From the NCBI GenBank assembly GCA_002731275.1, contig PCBK01000045.1:38654-102653 (forward strand): a stretch of DNA of 64,000 nt, given 5' to 3'. Both the position numbers and the translations under genes were made by a program. The DNA is from Deltaproteobacteria bacterium. Its GTDB lineage: Bacteria > Myxococcota_C > UBA6777. This document shows, piece after piece, positions 53,819 to 61,580 of this stretch (its first letter is position 1; each line of letters begins with the position of its first letter). Below the pieces are notes generated by a model. The model saw nothing but the letters and a program-made list of their open reading frames with translations. It did not search any database and was not told the DNA's origin.

Positions 53819-54764
53819 GCAAATCAAAACGTCAGTCGAAGCCGTACAGAGTGAGTTTTCCCGTGTGATCGTCGGAAAGGAAGACATCACAGAGTGGATG
53901 CTTGTGGGACTCTTTGTCGGAGGTCACGTCCTCCTCGAAGGTGTACCCGGAACATCCAAGACCTTGATGGTCCGTACTCTCGCAAAGCTACTCGACGTCG
54001 AGTTTAACCGCGTCCAGTTTACACCCGACCTGATGCCATCCGATATCCTCGGGACCAACGTCTTCCAACTCGACAAAGGGCAATTTAACCTCGTCAAAGG
54101 TCCTATCTTTACGGACTTTCTGTTGGCCGATGAGATCAACCGCACACCCGCCAAGACACAGAGCGCGCTCCTCGAAGCGATGGAGGAGCGACAGGCGACG
54201 ATTGATGGTGTGCAATATCCGATGAGCCAAGCGTTTACTGTCTTTGCGACGATGAACCCCCTCGAATATGAAGGCACATATCCGTTGCCAGAGGCGCAGC
54301 TCGACCGCTTCCTGCTCAAGTTGTTGATCGATTACCCCAGTGTCGAAGAGGAAGATGAGATCCTCAAGCGATATCACGGCGGTTTTGATGCCAAAAAACT
54401 CGATGCGCTTGATCTTAAGCCTGTACTGCCTTTCTCCGAGATCGAAAAGGCGCGCGAGGCGATGCAGCAAGTCGAGGTGACAGAAGGATTGCTCCAGTAC
54501 ATCCGTAAGATCGTGTGCAAAACCCGTGACGCAGATGAGCTGCTGCTCGGCGGTGGTCCACGCGCTTCAATCGCGATGTTGTTGTGTGCGAAGGCGCTCG
54601 CTGTGATCCGTGGTCGTGACTACGTGATCCCCGAAGACGTCAAAGCCACAAGTCTCCCCGTCCTCAGACATCGTCTGATCATGGAGCCTGATCTGCAAGT
54701 CGAAGGCTACCAGATCGAAGAAGTGATCGAAGCCCTTATCAACGCGATCCCCATCCCGCGCTAA
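53802..54764 (+). CDS. MoxR-family AAA+ ATPase
   Basis: This 320-residue ATPase remodels or activates partner proteins, often ones with VWA domains. Walker A is GVPGTSKT (Ser replaces the usual Gly-Lys context partner Ala), Walker B is LLADEINRTPAKTQSALLEA, sensor 1 is FATMNP, and the C-terminal lid has GASIAM-like GPRASIAML. The start is GTG 53802 behind AAAAGGAG, inside the DUF4350 gene. No DUF58 or VWA gene follows. Confidence 0.93.
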   Translation: MNELFEQIKTSVEAVQSEFSRVIVGKEDITEWMLVGLFVGGHVLLEGVPGTSKTLMVRTLAKLLDVEFNRVQFTPDLMPSDILGTNVFQLDKGQFNLVKGPIFTDFLLADEINRTPAKTQSALLEAMEERQATIDGVQYPMSQAFTVFATMNPLEYEGTYPLPEAQLDRFLLKLLIDYPSVEEEDEILKRYHGGFDAKKLDALDLKPVLPFSEIEKAREAMQQVEVTEGLLQYIRKIVCKTRDADELLLGGGPRASIAMLLCAKALAVIRGRDYVIPEDVKATSLPVLRHRLIMEPDLQVEGYQIEEVIEALINAIPIPR

Positions 54765-54782
54765 TACAAAAGGTTTCCGCTG

Positions 54783-55052
54783 ATGAAGAACAACGAAATC
54801 ATTCAAAAGCTCACTCGATTGTACTACATGGAGCTGTACGACGGCTATACTGTCAAACATCTCCTGCTTGCGCTTGTTGCGTTGTTTGTCTTGATTTGGC
54901 TCTTTCGTTTTGTGTGGACATTCCTCAAGTCGAAAGAGGTCGATTACCGACACCACGTACAATGTAAGAATTGCGGTTGGAGCGGGACCGTCGAGTTCGA
55001 GATGAAACGATGTCCGCGCTGTGGACACCAATCTTTCCAAAAGGGCAAGTGA
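54783..55052 (+). CDS. Small membrane protein with zinc ribbon
   Basis: This 89-residue protein has one membrane segment (LLLALVALFVLIWLFRFVW) and a C-terminal zinc ribbon, CKNC and CPRC 16 residues apart. It closes the operon that opens with the YIP1 zinc-ribbon protein, with an 18-base gap to moxR. I recognise no family. Confidence 0.7.
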   Translation: MKNNEIIQKLTRLYYMELYDGYTVKHLLLALVALFVLIWLFRFVWTFLKSKEVDYRHHVQCKNCGWSGTVEFEMKRCPRCGHQSFQKGK

Positions 55053-55346
55053 ACAAAGCCCAAAGCTACATAAGCGATGTGATCTTGTGTTCACCAAAAA
55101 ATGCCGATCATGTACGAGCTGTCACCAGAGAGAGTGAGGGGTCTTTCCTTTTTGGGTTCAGAAAAACTCTTTTTTTGCCTTCCCAAGTGGTTTTTGTCAC
55201 ACGTATGTAGCTTTGCTCTTTGTACAAAAAATAGCGATTTGTATTCTTTAATAAAAACAGTGCATTAGATCTTTGTTTTGTGTGCCTGTTGTAAGAGGGA
55301 TTGCCGGTCATAAGGGGAGAAACTACCAAGTTTTTACGTTTTCTCC

Positions 55347-55375
55347 TTGACGACGGTAGGATGGCTCGGTTACAA
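55347..55375 (+). promoter_or_regulatory. Promoter candidate for the HU gene
   Basis: TTGACG and TTACAA are 17 bases apart, 100 bases before the start. A GGAGAAA/TTTCTCC inverted repeat lies just before. The rest of the gap 55053-55477 holds no gene I can support. Confidence 0.4.
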
Positions 55376-55477
55376 CCAGAGAAGACAATCATCGGAAAAG
55401 CAATGGTATCATAGGGACGGTCTATGCAGGTCGTTACCCCGCAAGAAACACGTGTATATTTACACAGGAGAAGAGCT

Positions 55478-55906
55478 ATGAACAAAAAAGAACTGATCGC
55501 TGCAGTCTCGACTGAAACCGGTTTGACAAAAAAAGACATCGAAGTCACGTTCTCCGCGCTGTTTGACGCAATCAAAGGTGCGTTGGGTGAGCGTGATCGT
55601 GTCGCAATCAAAGGATTTGGATCCTTTTCAACGAAAGATCGCGCGCCCAAAACAGGTCGCCACCCCAAGACCGGAGAGATCCTGCAAATCCCTGCACGAA
55701 CAGTACCTGTCTTTAACGCAGGTTCCGACTTGAAAGAAGTTGTCGCCAATCCCAAAAAAGCGAAGAAGAAATCCTCGAGCGCGAAGAAATCAAGCGCGAA
55801 AAAAGCCGCGCCCAAAAAATCTTCTGGCTCCAAAAAGAAGGCCGCGACGTCCTCCAAGAAATCCTCCAAAAAGACCACCAAAAAATCTTCCAGCCGCAAA
55901 AAGTAA
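55478..55906 (+). CDS. HU-family DNA-binding protein with H1-like Lys tail
   Basis: The nucleoid protein has a standard HU core (1-92): MNKKELIAAVSTETGLTKKD, the DNA-binding arm GFGSFSTKDRAPKTGRHPKT and IPARTVPVFNAGSDLKEVV. A tail of about 50 residues follows, made of Lys, Ser and Ala (AKKSSAKKAAPKKSSGSKKK), like eukaryotic histone H1 or mycobacterial HupB. The start ATG 55478 has CAGGAG in front; the frame extends 18 codons upstream without support. Confidence 0.93.
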   Translation: MNKKELIAAVSTETGLTKKDIEVTFSALFDAIKGALGERDRVAIKGFGSFSTKDRAPKTGRHPKTGEILQIPARTVPVFNAGSDLKEVVANPKKAKKKSSSAKKSSAKKAAPKKSSGSKKKAATSSKKSSKKTTKKSSSRKK

Positions 55907-56329
55907 TCTTTGCAGCGTACCCACTTTTCTCTCTCCCCGATGCTCCTCTCCTTTATGATTTACGTCCATCACATGAAAGTCCATCGTGTGTGTTGATGAG
56001 CAAGTCAACGCGACGTGCCGATGTACACGCATCGTGTGTCTACGCACTCTCTCTGGTGTGGTGGTGGGGGCATTATTTGGTGGGCGCTTGCTTTTGTTTC
56101 TTGCAATTCGCATCAATTTGAGTAGGCTGTGAACGCCTTGTCTCTTTGGAGGCGAGCGACGCAGTGTCCTGTTGGGCACAGTAAAAGCCAGAGACGCATC
56201 GACGTCGTGGTAAAGGGGTAGACCCGTTGTGGCTGCCACCTTATAGAGCCATCTCTTCGATGTATTGTATGAAAACCGCTTTGAGCCGAACGATATTCGG
56301 ACAGGGACGGAGCCTCGAAGGCGAGCAAT

Positions 56330-56350
56330 GATAGAGCGATAGACTCTATC
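56330..56350. promoter_or_regulatory. Hairpin in the panB leader
   Basis: GATAGAG and CTCTATC form a 7-bp stem around seven bases, 47 bases before panB. A CCGAA/TTCGG hairpin lies at about 56287-56300. The gap 55907-56396 has no gene; open frames there are antisense to the HU tail. Confidence 0.3.
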
Positions 56351-56396
56351 CACCACAGAGGTTCCTTTCTGACATGGACAAAGTCAAAAGGAGCAC

Positions 56397-57374
56397 ATGA
56401 TGTACGGTAAAGGCACGATCGAGACCGAGCGCCAAGAACCCCAAACATCCACACAAGAGACATCCAACCCACAAGCGAAGGTCGTGGACCTTCAAGAGAA
56501 ACGCCAGCCTACTCAGGCCGCAATTCAGCGACAAGAACCACCTACACCAACGAGCAAAAAGCGTCCCCTTCATGATGCACGTCGTGTGACTGTTCGCACG
56601 ATCCGTCGCATGAAAAAGCAGGGAGAGAAGATCGTGATGTTGACGGCTTATGATGCAACATTCGCACGTTTGCTCGATGACGCTGGCGTGGAGATGTTGC
56701 TCGTCGGCGACTCGTTGGGGATGGTCGTACAGGGAGCGGACGATACGCTCTCCGTCACGATGGAAGACATGATCTACCACACGCGCTGTGTTGCACGTGG
56801 CGCACGTCGCGCGATGGTTGTCGGTGATCTGCCCTTTATGAGTTACCAGATCTCCCCGCAACAAGCGCTCGAAAACGCTGGCCGTCTCGTGAAAGAAGGT
56901 GGCGCACACTGTGTCAAACTCGAAGGTGGGGAAGAGGTCGCAGACGCGATCCGCTTGATCACGCGCGCAGGCATTCCTGTCGTCGGCCACCTCGGATTGA
57001 CACCTCAAAGTGTCCATGCGCTCGGTGGATTTGTCGTGCAAGGGCGACGCCCTGAGCAGGCCACGCAGATCATCGAAGACGCAAAGGCTGTCCAAGCTGC
57101 AGGCGCATGTTGCCTCGTCCTCGAATGTATCCCCGCCGATCTCGCGCGTGAGATCTCCGAACAGCTCGACATCCCAACGATCGGCATTGGCGCCGGAAAA
57201 GGCTGCGATGGGCAAGTCCTCGTCGTCAATGACATGCTCGGTTTGAATCCCGATTTTCAGCCGCGCTTTGTCAAACAATACACTTCTCTACACGAGCTGA
57301 TCTCCGGCGCCGTTCATCACTATCTCGATGACGTCAAAGAGGCCCATTTTCCTGCCGCTGAACATTCTTTTTAG
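56397..57374 (+). CDS. panB: 3-methyl-2-oxobutanoate hydroxymethyltransferase
   Basis: PanB makes ketopantoate for pantothenate and CoA. The core starts near residue 60 ([22 protein letters not shown]) and keeps the metal and substrate residues in [33 protein letters not shown] and [14 protein letters not shown]. The first about 58 residues are a Gln/Pro/Thr-rich extension without family match. AAGGAG precedes ATG 56397; an adjacent ATG at 56400 is also possible. PanC follows 42 bases later. Confidence 0.95.
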   Translation: MMYGKGTIETERQEPQTSTQETSNPQAKVVDLQEKRQPTQAAIQRQEPPTPTSKKRPLHDARRVTVRTIRRMKKQGEKIVMLTAYDATFARLLDDAGVEMLLVGDSLGMVVQGADDTLSVTMEDMIYHTRCVARGARRAMVVGDLPFMSYQISPQQALENAGRLVKEGGAHCVKLEGGEEVADAIRLITRAGIPVVGHLGLTPQSVHALGGFVVQGRRPEQATQIIEDAKAVQAAGACCLVLECIPADLAREISEQLDIPTIGIGAGKGCDGQVLVVNDMLGLNPDFQPRFVKQYTSLHELISGAVHHYLDDVKEAHFPAAEHSF

Positions 57375-57416
57375 CCCACCAACCATCAACAACCTTCCCC
57401 TAAAGGTTTTTACTCG

Positions 57417-58286
57417 ATGAACATTTTCTCTGAGGTCCACACCATCCGTGAACAATCGCGGGCGTGGAAACGTCAAGGTTTGCGTGTGGGGTTTGTCCCA
57501 ACGATGGGATATCTACATGAAGGTCATCTGTCCCTGATCGAGTGTGCACTTCAACACAGTGATCGGGTGATCGTGAGTATCTTTGTCAATCCCACACAAT
57601 TTGCGCCTGATGAAGATCTCGATCGCTACCCTCGCGATCACGAAGGGGATATCAAAAAGATCACAGACGCAGGCGCGGCAGCGTGTTTCCTTCCTCCTGT
57701 CGAAGCGCTTTATCCTGAAGGTGCGCAGACATTTGTCGAGGTGAAAGAGCTCACACGTGCGCTGTGTGGTGTAGAGAGGCCCACGCACTTTCGGGGTGTT
57801 GCGACGGTTGTTGCCAAGCTTTTCCACATCGTGTTGCCGGATGTTGCGGTCTTTGGTAAAAAAGACTATCAACAATTGGTCACCATTCAACGTATGGTAC
57901 GCGATCTGTTGATGGAGGTTGAAGTGATTGGCGCGCCCATCGTCCGTGAAGAGGATGGTCTGGCAATGTCCTCTCGCAATGTGTATCTCTCCGATGTACA
58001 AAGAGAGGACGCGAGGGCGCTAAATCAAGCGTTAAAGCTTGCACGTCAGGCATTTGCTTCCGGAGAGCGTGCGCCCGCAGCGTTACTCGACGTGGTGCGT
58101 GGACAGCTCTCTGGACGTGAGCATTTGCGTCCCGGTTATGTCGAGCTTCGAGACAGTTTTGCGCTACACACGGCGCAAGAACCTCTCGATGGGACAGAGC
58201 GCGTGTTTGTCTCCGCGTACCTTGGTCAGACGAGATTAATCGACAACGCTCCACTCTCTGGAGAGTGTAGTCTTCCTGAATCATGA
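57417..58286 (+). CDS. panC: Pantothenate synthetase
   Basis: PanC joins pantoate and beta-alanine using ATP. PTMGYLHEGHLSLIECA is the HIGH-type ATP site, then VSIFVNPTQFAPDEDLDRYPR, VFGKKDYQQL and MSSRNVYLS. The 289 residues match family length. PanD, which makes beta-alanine, is not in the window. Confidence 0.96.
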   Translation: MNIFSEVHTIREQSRAWKRQGLRVGFVPTMGYLHEGHLSLIECALQHSDRVIVSIFVNPTQFAPDEDLDRYPRDHEGDIKKITDAGAAACFLPPVEALYPEGAQTFVEVKELTRALCGVERPTHFRGVATVVAKLFHIVLPDVAVFGKKDYQQLVTIQRMVRDLLMEVEVIGAPIVREEDGLAMSSRNVYLSDVQREDARALNQALKLARQAFASGERAPAALLDVVRGQLSGREHLRPGYVELRDSFALHTAQEPLDGTERVFVSAYLGQTRLIDNAPLSGECSLPES

Positions 58287-58298
58287 TGAGGCCTTCTG

Positions 58299-58793
58299 AT
58301 GGCGAAAAATTCGAAGAAAAGTAAATCCAAAGGTTGGGACGGAGATCGCAAGATCATCGCCGTCAATCGCCGCGCAAGGCACGATTATACTGTCGAGGAT
58401 ACACTCGAAACAGGGATCGCCTTGTTGGGCACAGAGGTGAAATCCCTGCGTGAGGGGAAACTCAGCTTTAAGGATTCGTATGCTGCGATCGAGGATGGTG
58501 AGCTGTGGTTGCTCAACGCCCACATCGATGAATATGGTCCAGCCAACCGTTTTAACCACGAGCCTGAGCGACGTCGAAAGTTGCTCGCCCAAAAAAGACA
58601 GATCGAAAAACTGTGGGGACAGACCCGACAGGATGGCTACACTTTGATTCCTCTTCGTTTTTATTTTAAGGGGAGCTGGGTCAAGGTGGAGATCGGGATC
58701 TGTGTCGGGAAAAAGAAACACGACCAACGACAGGATATCGCCAAACGCGAGGCCAAGCGTCAGATCGCCCGCGCGCTCAAAAACAACTACTGA
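58299..58793 (+). CDS. smpB: SsrA-binding protein SmpB
   Basis: SmpB brings tmRNA to stalled ribosomes. Typical blocks are NRRARHDYTVEDTLETGIAL, LGTEVKSLREGKLSFKDSY and the basic C-terminal helix with KREAKRQIARALKNN. 164 residues. It lies 12 bases after panC. No tmRNA gene was found nearby. Confidence 0.97.
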   Translation: MAKNSKKSKSKGWDGDRKIIAVNRRARHDYTVEDTLETGIALLGTEVKSLREGKLSFKDSYAAIEDGELWLLNAHIDEYGPANRFNHEPERRRKLLAQKRQIEKLWGQTRQDGYTLIPLRFYFKGSWVKVEIGICVGKKKHDQRQDIAKREAKRQIARALKNNY

Positions 58794-58795
58794 GT

Positions 58796-59986
58796 CTACC
58801 GCTTACGTGGGGGAGAGGACAGCCGACGCAGTCTCTTTTTTTCTTGCCTGTTGAGGAGTCTTTTGTTCAAGGGGAACAGACTGCGTAGAAAGTTCGACCA
58901 GGCCTTGTGTTCAGCGCGTGAGAATGCTCTTGGCAGCTGCTCGATAATGGGTTGTCTTTGGCGAAAGAAGTGCTGGATAAACTCCGTGTACTCCCAGGAT
59001 CGATATTGTGCATTGGCCCGTTTGTTCGCGATCAAGTATTGATCCCTGTAGAAGATGATGAGCTTTTTTTGTTTGGCGAGGCTGGTGGCGTGGATGAGGT
59101 GTTTGTAGCAGGGGGTATGGAAGGGGAAGCGCCGTGTACACTGGCGCAGAAGCGTCTGTGCATGTCTCCATAATCCAAGCGCGAGGTAGATTTCACTGAG
59201 ATTTTGCAGGTGTATTTTGGGCAGGCGTTTTTGTGTTTGCGCCTTCAGGTAGTGATGAAGTGCGCGGTATTCACTCTTTTGTTCCGTAAAGTACGCACCT
59301 AGCTGAAGTTGAAGAGCACGGCTCTTTGGATACATTCGCCACGCATGTTCGAGCAACTCCAGGCTCTTTTGCGGTGAATCTGCTTGTTGTGCCTGTGTCA
59401 TCAGTGTCTTCAGTGGTGTTTTGGCAGGGAGTGGTCGTTTGGCTGGTGGGAGCCATGTCTCTGTGTGGGTGAGGATGCCGATCGCGTCGATCCAGCTGCC
59501 TTCACCGCCTTCTACGTCTTCTTCGAGCTTGAGATAACGGACTGCAGAGAAGGGGATGGTGTCGAGATCGAGTGAGCCGCTTTTGGTCAGACGTGTCATC
59601 GGTCGCCAAGGACCTTTCTTTGAGGGCGCTGACCAGATGCGTAAACGTCCCGCGCCTTCTTTGTGTGTTGGGATATGGAGCGTGAGTTTTCGGCAGTATC
59701 CTCTTTGCGCAGGGAGCCCCATACGAACAACGATCTGTGTTTTGGCTGGCAAAAAAAAGGAGTTGTTTTGTTGGGGGACATAGTGGTCTTTGGGGCCGAT
59801 GAGTGTTTTGGGCGAGGTGGAGGTGCCTTTTGGGATGTGAGAGACGATCTGCGCGATGTAAAAGGTGCGCTGTTTTGGCTTCAGGGAGCAACGAGATACA
59901 CCCATCGTTGTGAGGCCAAGTAACGCACAGAGTATGAGATTCACGAGTGTTTTGAGGCTTTTTCCTGGAGGGAGTGCTGTGTACAT
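58796..59986 (-). CDS. Secreted TPR-type protein with discoidin-like segment
   Basis: This 396-residue protein has an export signal (TLVNLILCALLGLTTMGVSRC), perhaps a lipoprotein. Residues about 90-170 (RLRIWSAPSKKGPWRPM, AVRYLKLEEDVEGGEGSWID) look like the beta domain of discoidin (F5/8 C) families. Residues about 190-330 form TPR-like helices (KSLELLEHAWRMYPKSRALQ, IYLALGLWRHAQTLLRQC). It is convergent with smpB with a two-base gap. No specific role can be read. Confidence 0.75.
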   Translation of the reverse strand: MYTALPPGKSLKTLVNLILCALLGLTTMGVSRCSLKPKQRTFYIAQIVSHIPKGTSTSPKTLIGPKDHYVPQQNNSFFLPAKTQIVVRMGLPAQRGYCRKLTLHIPTHKEGAGRLRIWSAPSKKGPWRPMTRLTKSGSLDLDTIPFSAVRYLKLEEDVEGGEGSWIDAIGILTHTETWLPPAKRPLPAKTPLKTLMTQAQQADSPQKSLELLEHAWRMYPKSRALQLQLGAYFTEQKSEYRALHHYLKAQTQKRLPKIHLQNLSEIYLALGLWRHAQTLLRQCTRRFPFHTPCYKHLIHATSLAKQKKLIIFYRDQYLIANKRANAQYRSWEYTEFIQHFFRQRQPIIEQLPRAFSRAEHKAWSNFLRSLFPLNKRLLNRQEKKRLRRLSSPPRKR

Positions 59987-60076
59987 AGGTGTGTCCTGCT
60001 GTTCACGTGACGTTTTGTGTATTTTGAGTGGTGGTGTGGTGGGGGTTGGGTGGCGAGTTGTCTTGTGGGAGTGTTG

Positions 60077-60643
60077 TTACTCTCCCTCGTTCGTGACGGT
60101 GACGGGAATGCGTTGGATCTCTCCAGTTGCGTTGTCCAACTCACCTCTGAGCCTGAATGTACTGCGTGTGTTGTCACAGTCCATGTCTCCGACCGCACGG
60201 ATGTCATAACGTGGACCCCTTGAGCCGCTCGCTGCGTCGTACTTGTACATGTAGCGGAAGTAATGTGAAGTGGTCAATGAGAAGTTGAGCTCATCCCAGG
60301 GATATTGTTGCCAGGCGGCTAGGTTCTTTGCGTATTTGGAGACACCACCAGGGCATGGGTTGGTCGATGGATTTCTGTACCACGTTGTGGTGGCGCCTGG
60401 AAAGCGAGGGGAGAGCACAATGCCGTTGTTGTCGAGATGCTCTTTGAAGAAGTAGATCCGCGCGCCGTCTGCGATCTTGGCGAGGTTTTGGCTCGCTTCG
60501 CCTTCGCGAGCGCGTGTGATAAACTTGTTGTATGTGGGGACCGCGACTGCTGCCATGATACCCAAAATCACCACCGTGATCATCATCTCGACCAGGGTAA
60601 AACCTTCTTGCTGGGTGGATCTCTTTTGAATGGACGTTTTCAT
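60077..60643 (-). CDS. Type IV pilin-like prepilin
   Basis: The protein has 188 residues. A short basic leader is followed by the prepilin-peptidase site: QQEGFTLVEMMITVVILGIM, where cleavage occurs between Gly and Phe and Glu5 is present. The membrane helix continues to AAVAVPTYNKFI. The C-terminal part has two Cys (NPCPGG and DMDCDN) that may form the D-loop disulfide. ATG 60643 has GAGGAA upstream. It could be a major or minor pilin, or a pseudopilin; no assembly genes are present here. Confidence 0.9.
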   Translation of the reverse strand: MKTSIQKRSTQQEGFTLVEMMITVVILGIMAAVAVPTYNKFITRAREGEASQNLAKIADGARIYFFKEHLDNNGIVLSPRFPGATTTWYRNPSTNPCPGGVSKYAKNLAAWQQYPWDELNFSLTTSHYFRYMYKYDAASGSRGPRYDIRAVGDMDCDNTRSTFRLRGELDNATGEIQRIPVTVTNEGE

Positions 60644-60704
60644 CACTTGTTCCTCGTATGGTGATCTGAATCTTTTGGGAAAAGGGCAACCCATCTATTG
60701 GACA

Positions 60705-60733
60705 AGCATAGAATGAAGTCGCCTTTTCGTCAA
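60705..60733 (-). promoter_or_regulatory. Sigma-70 promoter of the pilin gene
   Basis: The -35 TTGACG (60728-60733) and -10 TATGCT (60705-60710) are 17 bases apart on the minus strand. No sigma-54 -24/-12 site was seen, unlike many pilA genes. Confidence 0.6.
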
Positions 60734-60824
60734 TATGTTGGGGTGTGATGTGATGTCTTCGTGTGAGGAATGTCAGAGGAGGTCGCGATGACTCCCAAAA
60801 GAGAGCCAACACTGAAGGATTGAC

Positions 60825-60853
60825 TTGACTTTTGTCTGCGAGCCTGTTATAGA
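60825..60853 (+). promoter_or_regulatory. Strong sigma-70 promoter of rpsT
   Basis: The -35 TTGACT and -10 TATAGA have a 17-base spacer. The implied leader is about 265 bases. Confidence 0.7.
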
Positions 60854-61023
60854 AAATCGCTCTGCGCTCTGCATCCTGCTGTCTGGTAGGATCATGTAAA
60901 GATCGCCCTTGCACCCATCCTTTCGTGGAGAAGGTGTCTCAAACTCCACGGAGTCCTACATTCATTCAACCACCCGAAGAATCAAGGGATTTGTATGGTG
61001 TATGTGATGCCGCGATGGGTTTT

Positions 61024-61057
61024 GTGAGTGAAACTGAGGGCACCTCACTTCACTCAC
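61024..61057 (+). promoter_or_regulatory. Long hairpin in the rpsT leader
   Basis: GTGAGTGAA pairs with TTCACTCAC (nine pairs), and inside them TGAGG pairs with CCTCA around a three-base loop. It sits 70 bases before the S20 start codon. An upstream hairpin CGTGGAG/CTCCACG occupies 60924-60950. No T run follows, so it is not a plain terminator; control of S20 synthesis is a possibility. Confidence 0.55.
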
Positions 61058-61126
61058 AGTAAATGAAATATTTGTATCAAAACAAAGTACATATCTTTTT
61101 GTAACGAACGAATTACGGAGAATATC

Positions 61127-61414
61127 ATGGCCAACCATCGTTCCGCTTTGAAACGACTTCGCCAAAACGTCAAACGCCAAGAGCGCAATCGCTTCTGGAA
61201 ATCCACCATGCGTACAGCTGTGAAGAAAGTTCGCGAAGCTGTCGAAAACGAAGACGCAGAGAACGCACCTACTTTGTTGCGCGAAGCGATCCGCACAATC
61301 GATCATATCCAAACCAAAGGTGTGATCCACAAAAACGCTGCGTCCCGCAAAGTCTCCCGTTTGACCAAACTTGTCAACAACATGCAAGCTGCTCCTACCG
61401 CTGCTGGCAAGTAA
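61127..61414 (+). CDS. rpsT: 30S ribosomal protein S20
   Basis: This 95-residue, Lys/Arg-rich helical protein starts MANHRSALKRLRQNVKRQER and has the family segment TKGVIHKNAASRKVSRLTKL. It binds 16S rRNA during 30S assembly. It stands alone with its own promoter. Confidence 0.97.
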   Translation: MANHRSALKRLRQNVKRQERNRFWKSTMRTAVKKVREAVENEDAENAPTLLREAIRTIDHIQTKGVIHKNAASRKVSRLTKLVNNMQAAPTAAGK

Positions 61415-61580
61415 TTCCTCCCTCACACGCCTCGCTCTCTTCTTCAGCTATTCTCCCCTGACAAACACCACCCCACCAACAAAGATTGACGATACCCTTG
61501 TATCTGTTGTGTGGTGCTCCCTCATGACTCCAAAAAGACCTTCTACAAGGCTCTGGTTTTGTCCCGCTTAAAATCGATGG

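Noticed and set aside
55790..56356. 188-codon frame on the minus strand across the HU-panB gap
   Set aside because: Its C-terminal part is antisense to the HU Lys tail (giving FFGGLFGGFLGG), and it has no supported start.
58793..61126. tmRNA gene expected near smpB
   Set aside because: Neither the typical 5' end of tmRNA nor a tag reading frame was found in this stretch.
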